From positions 1 through 18,668 of the forward strand of contig JACCWU010000159.1 in assembly GCA_013697465.1 (NCBI GenBank): a stretch of 18,668 nt of DNA, read 5' to 3'. Position numbers and translations under genes: made by a program. The notes beneath the pieces are model-generated. The model saw nothing but the letters and a program-made list of their open reading frames with translations, was not told the DNA's origin and did not search any database. Positions 1-6,209 of the stretch are shown in pieces. Origin of the DNA: Actinomycetota bacterium (lineage in GTDB: Bacteria > Actinomycetota > Thermoleophilia > Gaiellales > Gaiellaceae). Numbering within the stretch: the stretch's first letter is position 1; the number at the start of each line of letters is the position of its first letter.

Positions 1-279
1 ACGTAGAGCGGGAACACGAAGAACGCGACCGCGCCGAGCGCGACGAGCGCAGCGATGCGGGTATCTCGAATCGCGCCCTGCTCCGCGAGTCGGCGCAACG
101 ATCTCCACCGGTCCGAAGTCGGCCACGGCAGCCGCTTCGGCGATGTGCGGAGGAAGGCCCTTCGAGCCGTGCCGCTCGGCCGAGTCGCGCAGGTGCTCCT
201 GCGCCTCGGCCAGGATCCTCCGGCGCGCCATCCGAGGAAGGCGCCGCTCGAGCTCCGCGAGGTACGAGTCGATCGTCAT
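1..279 (-). CDS. HAAS-type (DUF1700-like) membrane protein, N-terminal part, frameshifted, cut by window edge
   Basis: The start is the ATG at 279, which overlaps the padR stop as ATGA, so the two are translationally coupled. The first about 60 residues form a charged helical domain (YLAELERRLP..., then ADFGPVEIV) like the HAAS/DUF1700 domains that commonly sit next to PadR regulators and head small membrane proteins. After EIV the reading frame switches near 91-99: the original frame gives an Arg-rich non-protein-like tail, while the shifted frame continues as RRLAEQGAIRDTRIAAL followed by a convincing hydrophobic helix. Loss of one GC pair from a GCGC run, or a one-base insertion, explains it. 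Neither frame hits a stop before the edge, so the C-terminus is not visible. The role is unknown; in such pairs the PadR protein usually controls its own operon. The frameshift may be a sequencing error or a real lesion. Confidence 0.72.
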   Translation of the reverse strand, partial: MTIDSYLAELERRLPRMARRRILAEAQEHLRDSAERHGSKGLPPHIAEAAAVADFGPVEIVAPTRGAGRDSRYPHRCARRARRGRVLRVPALR

Positions 280-590
280 GCGACCACCGCCTCGACCGCC
301 TGGACGTAGTTGCGCCACTCGGAGCGCTGCCGGCTCAGCTCGCGGCCTCCGCGACCGGTCAGCCGATACACGCGTCGCTTGCGACCGCCGACCGTGTCCC
401 ACGCACTCGCCACGAGCCTCTGCCGCTCGAGCCGGTAGAGCGCCGGGTAGACGGTCCCTTCCGCGAGCTCGAACGCGCCTTCGCTCCGTTCGCGGAGAGC
501 CTCGACGAGGCCGTAGCCGTGCGCCGGGTCGCGCTCGAGGACGGACAAAAGCAGAAGATCGACGTGGCCCTTCTGCATCTCACTCGGCAT
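276..590 (-). CDS. PadR-family transcriptional repressor
   Basis: This 104-residue protein is a compact PadR-type winged helix. Visible features are the helix-turn-helix start (KGHVDLLLLSVLERDPAHGYGL, given here only as family pattern HGYGL), the EGTVYPALYRLE recognition region, and the basic wing GRKRRVYRLTGRG. It has the short PadR-s2 style length with little C-terminal dimerisation helix beyond about residue 100. I chose the ATG at 590 because a TATAGT hexamer ends 7 nt upstream, fitting a leaderless transcript; an upstream TTG at 626 lies inside the -35 element and the ATG at 578 is a weaker alternative. The operator at 601-621 overlaps the promoter, so negative autoregulation is likely. 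Its partner is the coupled HAAS-type membrane protein downstream. The inducer is not evident. Confidence 0.93.
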   Translation of the reverse strand: MPSEMQKGHVDLLLLSVLERDPAHGYGLVEALRERSEGAFELAEGTVYPALYRLERQRLVASAWDTVGGRKRRVYRLTGRGGRELSRQRSEWRNYVQAVEAVVA

Positions 591-597
591 CGCGGCG

Positions 598-626
598 ACT
601 ATACCTAGCAACACTAGGTATGACAA
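598..626 (-). promoter_or_regulatory. padR promoter (TTGTCA-17-TATAGT)
   Basis: On the minus strand TTGTCA (626-621) and TATAGT (603-598) are separated by exactly 17 nt. Both are close to the sigma-70/SigA consensus. A transcript starting 8 nt after the -10 hexamer would begin at the A of the padR ATG (590), so the mRNA is probably leaderless. Confidence 0.75.
601..621. promoter_or_regulatory. Probable PadR operator (inverted repeat)
   Basis: ATACCTAG (601-608) and CTAGGTAT (614-621) are perfect inverted repeats with a 5-nt spacer. The repeat fills the -35/-10 spacer of the padR promoter and touches both hexamers, so a dimeric repressor bound here would occlude RNA polymerase. Inferring that the encoded PadR protein is the ligand rests on position and on the usual PadR autoregulation. 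Confidence 0.75.
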
Positions 627-669
627 GTGAGCGTCGCGCTCTCGGCGAGCGAAAGTGGATCAGCTCACT
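626..669 (-). terminator. Possible hairpin at the end of cobQ
   Basis: AGTGAGC (626-632) and GCTCACT (663-669) are perfect 7-bp inverted arms flanking an inner CGCTC/GAGCG stem (637-641 and 647-651). The outer arm includes the last codons and stop of cobQ. There is no T tract, and the left arm abuts the padR -35, so this is only a candidate terminator separating the B12 operon from padR. Confidence 0.35.
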
Positions 670-2067
670 CCTGCGAGTCGCGCGAGGGCATTCATGTCGA
701 GTCGCTCGTCGACGAGGTCGGCAAGCCCGTCGAAAACCGCCTCGAGCGACCGCTCCGGCCGCCACCCAAGTAGCGCGGCGACGATGTTCGGCTGCTCGAA
801 AGCCCCGTGCACGCTGATGCCGAGCACCGCGCCGCGGACAAAGCCGCGTCCCCCGGGAAGCGCCTCCGCGACGGGCGCGCGCGGAGCGGTGTCGCCGTGG
901 CGGATCTCGTAGCCGCGAATGATCTGCCGCGTGAGCACCGACCACGGCTCAGGGAGCGGGGCGAAGGCGACCTCCACGGTCTCCGTCCGCTTCGTGCCGG
1001 CGTAGACGGTGCGTACGGGGAGCAGGCCGAGCCCGATGCAAGCGCCGTCGACCCCTGCCGGATCTGCGATCTCCTCACCGAGCATCTGCAGACCGCCACA
1101 GATACCGAGTATCCGCGTGCCGCCACGCGCGGCGGCCTCGATCGCGCCCGCGAGCCCGCGCTCCCTCAGCCACGAGAGATCGGGCGCGACATGCTTCGAC
1201 CCCGGCAGGACGATGAGGTCGGCACCTTCCAGGTCAGCCGCCTTCCGCGCCCACACGAGCTCCGCGACTTGCTCGAGCGGCTTCAGCTCGTCGAGGTTGG
1301 ACGCCGTCGGGTACCGCACCGCCGCAACCCGAGGCGCGTCCGGGCGCCGCGGCGGCGGCGCTGCCCCGTCTTCGTCCGGCAGCCCGTGCTCGACGAACGG
1401 GAGTAGGCCGAGATATGCCATGCCCGTTGCTCGCTCGAGTTCCTCCGGCGCGGGAGCGAGCAACCGCTCGTCGCCCCGAAACTTGTTCAGCACGAAGCCG
1501 CGGAGAAGCCCGCGGTCTTTCCCCGTCACTAGCGACCAGGTGCCGTGGAGGTGGGCGAATGCCCCGCCGCGATCGATGTCGGCGACTAGCACCGCGGGCG
1601 CTCGCGCGACATGTGCCGAGCGCATGTTCGCGAGATCCGTCGTGCGCAGGTTCGTCTCGGCCGGGCTGCCCGCACCCTCGATCAGCACGAGCTCGTACTC
1701 CACGAGGAGCTCCCTGAGCGCGCTCTCAGCAACCGGCCAGAGCGAGGGCGCCCGCTCGCGCCACCGCGTTTGACTGAGGACGTGGTCGACCCGGCCGAGG
1801 AGGACGACCTGACTGCGGTCGTCGGCCTCGGGCTTGACGAGTATCGGGTTCATGCGCACGTCTGGCTCGATGCCGGCAGCAAGCGCTTGGAGGTACTGCG
1901 CCGCGCCGATCTCGCCGCCGACGACGACGCGTGCATTGTTCGACATGTTCTGTGCCTTGAAGGGTGCGACGCGGATGCCCGCGACGGCGGAAAGCGCGGA
2001 CCAGCGCAGTGACGACGAGGCTCTTGCCGGCGAAGCTGGAGACGCCCTGGACGGAGAGCGCGCTCAG
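660..2067 (-). CDS. cobQ: Cobyric acid synthase CobQ (adenosylcobyric acid synthase), with one-base frameshift
   Basis: CobQ amidates the peripheral carboxylates of adenosylcobyrinic acid a,c-diamide using glutamine and ATP, late in cobalamin synthesis. With a one-base correction the product is 468 residues, near the family norm. The N-terminal ATP-binding P-loop (VQGVSSFAGKS, about residues 6-16) and VAPFKAQNMSNN lie on either side of the shift: a CCC run (plus strand 1978-1980) has one C too many. The C-terminal class I glutamine amidotransferase domain has the Cys in ILGICGGLQMLG (about C323) and the His in ISVHGAFE (about H420). The only plausible start in frame is CTG at 2067, overlapping the btuD stop (CTGA) with GGAG 8 nt upstream. 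Uncorrected, translation could restart at the ATG at 1946, losing the P-loop. Last gene of the riboswitch-controlled operon. Confidence 0.9.
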
Positions 2068-2855
2068 CGCGTTTGCTCCAAGACGGCTGGCCGGGAGGGA
2101 ATGACGGCGATCCTCCCCTCAACATCCACAACGCGAATCGAGGCGCCGTAGTGGCGGGCGATCGCCTCCTCGGTGAGGACGTCGTGCGGACCGCCGTCCG
2201 CTGCGACACAGCCGCGGTCGAGAAGCACCATCCGGTCCGCGTACTGCGCGCCCAGGGTGAGGTCGTGCATCGCCGCGACGAGCGTGAGGCCGGTCTCCCC
2301 TCGAAGCTCGTCGAGCAGGTCGAGCGCCTGCTGCTGGTGACCGATGTCCAGGGAGGCGGTCGGCTCGTCTAGCAGGAGTATGCGGGCCTCCTGCGCGAGC
2401 GCGGGGGCGACGACGGCTCGCTGCTTCTGGCCCCCACTGAGCGTTCCGAGCCGCCGCTCGCCGTAGGCCAGCAGGTCGAGACGTGCGAGCGCTCGCGCTG
2501 CGGCCTCCCGATCACGCCTTCCCTCCTTGGCAAGCGGCCCGAGATGAGGGGTCCGCCCCAGGAGCACGTACTCGCCGACCGTCATCCACGGCGGAGTCGA
2601 CGGCTCCTGCGGAACGACCGCGAGCAACCGTGCGAGCTCCGCGCGGTGCATGCGCGCCGTCGACCGGCCGTCGAGCGCGATCGAGCCGGCGAACGGGACG
2701 AGCCGCGCGATCGCGCGGAGGAGCGTCGTCTTGCCGGCGCCGTTGGGGCCGATCAACGCCAGCCACTCGCCCGCCGCGACCTCGAGATCGATCGCGTCCA
2801 CCACCGGCTTGCCGCCCAGCTGGACGGTGACGCCTTCGAGCGCGATGGCGCTCAT
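2064..2855 (-). CDS. btuD: Vitamin B12 ABC transporter ATP-binding protein
   Basis: This 263-residue protein is the nucleotide-binding subunit of a BtuCD/FecCDE-type importer. It has Walker A GPNGAGKT (36-43), a Q-loop in VVPQEP (Q83), signature LSGGQ (139-143), Walker B ILLLDEP (159-165), D-loop SLD and H-loop AMHD (H197). One oddity is APALAQ after the signature, where ARALAQ is usual. ATG at 2855 overlaps the btuC stop as ATGA. The open frame extends far upstream inside btuC, but that extension is Arg-rich and not protein-like. The protein works at the inner face of the membrane, driving cobalamin uptake with BtuC and BtuF. Substrate assignment depends on the riboswitch and cobQ; family similarity alone would also allow heme or siderophore iron. 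Confidence 0.93.
   Translation of the reverse strand: MSAIALEGVTVQLGGKPVVDAIDLEVAAGEWLALIGPNGAGKTTLLRAIARLVPFAGSIALDGRSTARMHRAELARLLAVVPQEPSTPPWMTVGEYVLLGRTPHLGPLAKEGRRDREAAARALARLDLLAYGERRLGTLSGGQKQRAVVAPALAQEARILLLDEPTASLDIGHQQQALDLLDELRGETGLTLVAAMHDLTLGAQYADRMVLLDRGCVAADGGPHDVLTEEAIARHYGASIRVVDVEGRIAVIPSRPAVLEQTR
2076..2079 (-). promoter_or_regulatory. Ribosome binding site for cobQ
   Basis: GGAG on the minus strand lies inside the last codons of btuD, 8 nt before the CTG at 2067. No ATG, GTG or TTG occurs in the cobQ frame between this site and the preceding in-frame TGA, so it supports the CTG start. Confidence 0.55.
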
Positions 2856-3916
2856 CCCGCCCCTCCTCGGGTCGCCCGCAGCACGAGCGCGAAGAACGGC
2901 GCTCCGAGAAATGCGGTCACAACCCCGAGCGGGATCTCGGCCGGCGAAAGAGCCGTCCGCGCGATCACGTCCGCGAGGACGAGGAATCCCGCGCCAACGA
3001 TCGCGGACAAGGGGAGCAGCGCCCGATAGCCGACGCCGGAGACAAGGCGGATCGCGTGCGGGACGATGATCCCGACGAATCCGATCAACCCGCTGACGGC
3101 AACGGCCGCAGCCGTGCCGAGAGTTGCGGCGACGACGAGCGCGAGGCGGACGCGACGTACGTTGATCCCCAAACTCGCGGCTTCGTCGTCGCCGAGGTTG
3201 AGGACGTCCACGACGCGCCGCAACGCAAGGATCACGACCAAGGCGACCGCTACGTAGGGCAGGATCAGCACGACGTCGGCCCAGCCCGTGCTCGGAATGT
3301 TCCCGAGGATCCACGTGTAGACCTGCTGCAGCGTCTCCGAGTTCTGCTGCTGGACGAAGGTCTGCCAGGCCGTGAAGAACGCTGCGACCGTCACGCCCGC
3401 GAGAACGAGGGTGGCGGCGTCCCGCTCGCGCCTGGCGGAGCGGCCGACCGCGTACGTGAGGACGACGGCGACGGCGCCGCCGACGAAGGCCGCGACTGGC
3501 AGAGCACGCTGGCCTCGAAGCCCCTCCGGCAGATACGCGATCGCGATCGTGGCGCCGAGGCCGGCGCCCGCTGCGACGCCGAGCAGGTACGGATCCGCGA
3601 GCGGGTTGCGGAAAACGCCCTGGTATGTGGCCCCCGCGAGGGCAAGCATCCCTCCGACCAGCGCCCCGAGTACCACGCGCGGCACGCGGATCTCCCACAG
3701 GATCGCCTCCTCCGTCGGCGTCAGCGACGACGTGAATCCCGGCACTCGCAACCGGGCGGCGGCCGACTCGAGCACGCTCCCGGCTCCGAGATCGATGGGG
3801 CCGGTGAGCACCCCGACCACGAGCGAGACGATCAGAAACGCCACCGCCGCGCAGACCCAGAGCGGAGCGAGACCGCGTGCCCGGACATCCGAGCTCGGCG
3901 CGGCGGTGGCGTCCAT
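2852..3916 (-). CDS. btuC: Vitamin B12 ABC transporter permease (FecCD family)
   Basis: This 354-residue membrane protein is a FecCD-type permease. The first helix (about 15-38) follows a short polar N-terminus. The family hallmark RNPLADPYLLGVAAGAGLGA is present in the first third, and the C-terminal block GFVGIIVPHAIRL, followed by LLPLSAIVGAGFLVLADVIART and EIPLGVVTAFLGAPFF, is typical of the cytoplasmic coupling region and last helices. About nine or ten hydrophobic segments are visible. The ATG at 3916 lies 3 nt after the btuF stop with no clear Shine-Dalgarno, so translation is probably coupled. It forms the homodimeric channel for the BtuF-bound corrinoid and pairs with the downstream ATPase. 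Confidence 0.93.
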   Translation of the reverse strand: MDATAAPSSDVRARGLAPLWVCAAVAFLIVSLVVGVLTGPIDLGAGSVLESAAARLRVPGFTSSLTPTEEAILWEIRVPRVVLGALVGGMLALAGATYQGVFRNPLADPYLLGVAAGAGLGATIAIAYLPEGLRGQRALPVAAFVGGAVAVVLTYAVGRSARRERDAATLVLAGVTVAAFFTAWQTFVQQQNSETLQQVYTWILGNIPSTGWADVVLILPYVAVALVVILALRRVVDVLNLGDDEAASLGINVRRVRLALVVAATLGTAAAVAVSGLIGFVGIIVPHAIRLVSGVGYRALLPLSAIVGAGFLVLADVIARTALSPAEIPLGVVTAFLGAPFFALVLRATRGGAG

Positions 3917-3919
3917 TTC

Positions 3920-4855
3920 TTAGATGCGCGCGAGTGCTCGGGACATCGCCCGGAAGAAGCTCACGAGGCGCGGCCCCCAGCGAGACGCGATCGAGTCGTC
4001 GATCCGCACGATCGACCCGGTTCGCACTGCGCTGATGCGATCCCACCCGGGCCGCGCGGCGACCGTCGAGGGCTTCTGGCCGCAGCAGACGGTGTCCGCG
4101 AGGACGATCACATCGGGGCTCGCCGCGACGATGTACTCCGCCGACAGCTGCGGATACCCCGCGCCAGTCGAGTCGGCGGCGTCCGCGATGTTGCGCAGGC
4201 CGAGGGCGTCGTACACCTTCCCGACGAATGTCTTCGACGTCGCGGAATAGAGATCCGGGGTCAGCTCGTGGTAGACGGAGAGGCGCGTTGCCTTCGACCG
4301 CGCCGCGTGGACGATTCGGCGGATCTGGCTCTTCATGCCGCGGATCAGCGTCATTGCCTCGACCTCGTGCCCGGTCACGAGCCCGAGTTGGCGGATCTGC
4401 TGGTAGGCGCCTTGGAACGCCTTCGCGCCGTCGTGGTGGATGACCTTGATCCCGAGCTTCCTCAAGGCGCCGGAGAGCCCTTTCGGGTCGTACGAGACGA
4501 CGACGAGGTCGGGCCGGTACGAGGCGATGGCCTCGACGTTGGGCGTGAAGCCGGAGAGCGTCGTCCTCGGCGCGCTCTTCGGGTAGTCGGACTGGTCGTC
4601 GACGGCGACCACCTGGCGACCGGCGCCGATCGCGAAGAGCGACTCGGTCGCAGTCGGCGAGAGCGAGACGATTCGACCCGGCCTCTTGGAGATCGTGACC
4701 TCGCCGGCAGGCGTGACGATCGTGACGGGGAACGCGGCCGGGCTCGTCCTGCTTGCAACAGCCTGTTGCAACGTGTGGCCTCCTGCGGCGCCCGAGACGA
4801 ACACGGCGAAGACCGCCACCAAGGCTCCGGTGGCGAAGAGCGACATGCGAAGCAC
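3920..4855 (-). CDS. btuF: Vitamin B12 ABC transporter substrate-binding protein
   Basis: The product (311 residues from GTG 4855) is a periplasmic-binding-type protein of the BtuF/FhuD group. A signal segment (VLRMSLFATGALVAVFAVF, about 1-20) ends in SGAAGG, with no lipobox cysteine, so it is secreted or membrane-anchored by the uncleaved helix. The mature part begins with FPVTIVTPAGEVTI, then RIVSLSPTATESLFAIGAG and VAVDDQSDYP, all characteristic of this family. A CC pair occurs in DTVCCGQ. I chose the GTG because GGAGG lies 6 nt upstream; the ATG at 4846 is 15 nt away. The open frame continues upstream through the riboswitch but that part is not coding. First gene of the B12 operon. Confidence 0.9.
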   Translation of the reverse strand: MLRMSLFATGALVAVFAVFVSGAAGGHTLQQAVASRTSPAAFPVTIVTPAGEVTISKRPGRIVSLSPTATESLFAIGAGRQVVAVDDQSDYPKSAPRTTLSGFTPNVEAIASYRPDLVVVSYDPKGLSGALRKLGIKVIHHDGAKAFQGAYQQIRQLGLVTGHEVEAMTLIRGMKSQIRRIVHAARSKATRLSVYHELTPDLYSATSKTFVGKVYDALGLRNIADAADSTGAGYPQLSAEYIVAASPDVIVLADTVCCGQKPSTVAARPGWDRISAVRTGSIVRIDDSIASRWGPRLVSFFRAMSRALARI

Positions 4856-4861
4856 CTGAAT

Positions 4862-4866
4862 CCTCC
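4862..4866 (-). promoter_or_regulatory. btuF Shine-Dalgarno and its sequestering partner
   Basis: GGAGG here serves the btuF GTG at 4855. CCTCC at 4893-4889, directly after the riboswitch core, is its exact complement about 22 nt upstream. Pairing would hide the ribosome site, giving a translational expression platform. The sequence pairing is visible; its regulatory use is inferred. Confidence 0.6.
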
Positions 4867-4890
4867 TTCCGCGAGGGGTTCGGCTATGGG

Positions 4891-5046
4891 AGGCGCGGCA
4901 GGTCTTCTGACTCGGGGCTCCCTCCCCCGCCGCCTTCCCGGCCTGGTGGTGCGTGGCCAGTGGCGTCGTGGCGGGAGAGCGTCTCCCCTTACAGCGGCGG
5001 GACCGTCCCGGACTTCCACCGGGTTCCCTCACCGCGCTCCGTGTGT
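4891..5046 (-). ncRNA. Cobalamin (AdoCbl) riboswitch
   Basis: Read on the minus strand, the conserved B12-box elements occur in order: GGGAACCCGGTG (5028-5017), TCCGGGACGGTCCCGCC, CTGTAA (4994-4989), GGGGAG, the core GCCACTG (4964-4958), GGGAAGGCGG, and the terminal GAGTCAGAAGACCTGCC (ending at 4897). This is the canonical arrangement upstream of btuF. When cobalamin binds, downstream translation or transcription is repressed. The 5' boundary near 5046 is approximate. A TAGGGT hexamer at 5059-5054 might be the -10 of its promoter, but no good -35 is seen. Confidence 0.95.
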
Positions 5047-5057
5047 ACGGGCGACCC

Positions 5058-5063
5058 TATCAT
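5058..5063 (+). promoter_or_regulatory. -10 element of the vanZ-like gene
   Basis: TATCAT ends 6 nt before the GTG at 5070, placing the transcription start on the start codon. No convincing -35 is present. It lies back to back with the riboswitch promoter region, so the two units share this short divergent space. Confidence 0.55.
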
Positions 5064-5069
5064 CGAACG

Positions 5070-5468
5070 GTGTCTGACTCCGACGGCCCGCAAACCCGCA
5101 TGGTTGCATCGGGCCGTGTCGGACACCGGGTCCTGTGGCTGTGGCTTCCAGTGCTCGCGTGGGCTGCGCTGATCTTCGTGCTCTCGTCGGTTCCCGATCT
5201 CGGCACCGGGCTCGGAGGCTGGGACACCGGCCTGCGCAAGCTCGCGCACGCGGGCGAGTACGCGGTGCTCGGCGTGCTCCTCGCGAGAGCGACGGGGCGG
5301 ACGGGAATCGCCCTCGCGCTCGGGGCGCTCTACGCGGTGAGCGACGAGATCCACCAGTCCTTCGTTCCGGGCCGCCTCGGCGCCCCGCTCGACGTCGCGA
5401 TCGATGCGGTGGGCGTCGCGTGCGGAGTCGTGCTGTGGCATCGGCTTCGCGCGAGAGGTCCGGCATGA
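5070..5468 (+). CDS. VanZ-like membrane protein
   Basis: The 132-residue product has the VanZ pattern: a first helix (WLPVLAWAALIFVLSSVP, preceded by a short polar stretch), the KLAHAGEYAVLGVLL motif and the DEIHQSFVPGRLGAPLDVAIDAVG block before the last helix. Family members are four-helix membrane proteins; the name comes from VanZ of teicoplanin-resistance clusters, but most chromosomal homologues have no proven role, and no van genes are nearby. I chose GTG 5070 because of the TATCAT 6 nt upstream; ATG 5100 in the same frame is an alternative giving 122 residues. It overlaps the next gene by ATGA. Confidence 0.85.
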   Translation: MSDSDGPQTRMVASGRVGHRVLWLWLPVLAWAALIFVLSSVPDLGTGLGGWDTGLRKLAHAGEYAVLGVLLARATGRTGIALALGALYAVSDEIHQSFVPGRLGAPLDVAIDAVGVACGVVLWHRLRARGPA

Positions 5469-5935
5469 CCGCCCTCCCGGTGGCGATCGAGCTCGACGGC
5501 GCGCTCGGCGACACGCGCGCGCTCTGGCGCGACTGGGTCCTGGCCGCCGGCCCGCTTCTCGGCTTCGACCCCTCACAGCTCCCGGAGGATCGGGTCGAGG
5601 CGGCGGCCGAGCTCGACCGGCGAGGCGCCGGGAACTGGCGGACGCTGCTCGAGCGCTTCGGCGAGGAGCGGGCGGCCGTCTACCTGCGCCGGGACCCGGC
5701 GGTGAGCGCTGCGCTGCGTGTGCTTGCGAGCTCAGGCCGCGCGATCGGGGTGTTCACGGACGCCCCCGAGCCGCTCGCGCGAGTGGCTCTCGCGCAGATC
5801 GGAGCAGAACGCCGGATTGCGGCGCTCGAGACCGGAGCCGGCGCGCTCGACCGCCTGCTCCGCCGGCTCGGGGCCGACGCGATCGTGGTTTCCAGCGCGA
5901 CCGAGCTTCGCGCGGCCGCTGACGACCCCGGATGA
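5465..5935 (+). CDS. Degenerate HAD-like phosphatase fold protein
   Basis: This 156-residue protein begins VAIELDGALGDTRALW, which matches the HAD motif I (DxDGT/A) except that the nucleophilic first Asp is Glu (E9; D11 is kept). GVFTDAP (T98) resembles motif II in position and strand context. An amphipathic cap-like region lies between. The expected motif III Lys is not seen in ETGAGALDRLLRRLG, and the motif IV acidic pair before the C-terminus is replaced by IVVSSATEL. The fold is therefore probably HAD-like, but classical phosphoaspartate catalysis looks lost. It is coupled to the VanZ-like gene by an ATGA overlap. A structural, binding or regulatory role is possible; I cannot name one. 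Confidence 0.65.
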   Translation: MTALPVAIELDGALGDTRALWRDWVLAAGPLLGFDPSQLPEDRVEAAAELDRRGAGNWRTLLERFGEERAAVYLRRDPAVSAALRVLASSGRAIGVFTDAPEPLARVALAQIGAERRIAALETGAGALDRLLRRLGADAIVVSSATELRAAADDPG

Positions 5936-5944
5936 CAGCGTGGT

Positions 5945-5964
5945 ACCGGCGGGAGCGCGCCGGT
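5945..5964 (+). terminator. Hairpin after the HAD-like gene
   Basis: ACCGGCG (5945-5951) and CGCCGGT (5958-5964) form a perfect 7-bp GC-rich stem with a 6-nt loop, 9 nt after the stop codon. There is no T tract, so it may be an I-shaped intrinsic terminator of the kind proposed for actinobacteria or a processing site. The next promoter -10 follows 8 nt later. Confidence 0.45.
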
Positions 5965-5972
5965 CCTGCTCC

Positions 5973-5978
5973 TACAAT
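5973..5978 (+). promoter_or_regulatory. -10 element of the coiled-coil gene
   Basis: TACAAT ends 6 nt before the ATG at 5985. No Shine-Dalgarno is present in the 6-nt gap, so a leaderless mRNA is likely. The -35 region overlaps the hairpin and is not consensus-like. Confidence 0.55.
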
Positions 5979-5984
5979 CGCAAC

Positions 5985-6203
5985 ATGGAGTCTCGAAAGG
6001 ACGTCGGCGACCGGCAGCTCGACGCGCTGCTCGACCGACTCGACCGCATCGCCTCGGAGCTCGAGCGCCTGAATCGGAGGGCGGAGCAGCAGGAAGGGTT
6101 CGCGCTCGTCGCACGCGAGCTCCGCGAGCTGAACGAGTCGTTGAACGCGCTGGCCTACGCCGCTCTCGGTCAATCCCCGCGCGTCCGCCGCCGCGCCGGC
6201 TAG
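5985..6203 (+). CDS. Small coiled-coil protein of unknown function
   Basis: The 72-residue product is soluble and highly charged. Leu/Ile residues recur with heptad spacing in LDALLDRLDRIASELERLN and again in ARELRELNESLNALAYA, predicting two short coiled-coil helices separated by a polar stretch RRAEQQEGFA. The C-terminus is basic (RVRRRAG). I recognise no family. Support for coding comes from the good -10 hexamer immediately before the ATG, the GC-rich third positions, and the position filling the space exactly up to the convergent gene (6 nt gap). It could be an oligomerising adaptor; no partner is evident nearby. Confidence 0.7.
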   Translation: MESRKDVGDRQLDALLDRLDRIASELERLNRRAEQQEGFALVARELRELNESLNALAYAALGQSPRVRRRAG

Positions 6204-6209
6204 ACGACG

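Noticed and set aside
2064..4046. Apparent 660-residue fusion of an N-terminal domain to BtuD
   Set aside because: The upstream 397 residues lie out of frame within btuC and are Arg-rich; the ATG at 2855 with ATGA overlap is the proper start.
3056..5077. A 673-codon open frame on the plus strand opposite btuC/btuF
   Set aside because: It is Arg/Asp/Gly/His-rich with no recognisable domain, and it mirrors the real minus-strand genes and the riboswitch; long antisense frames are expected at this GC content.
5070..5468. Glycopeptide-resistance role for the VanZ-like gene
   Set aside because: No vanA/H/X/S/R homologues are nearby, and VanZ-like proteins are widespread in genomes without resistance clusters.
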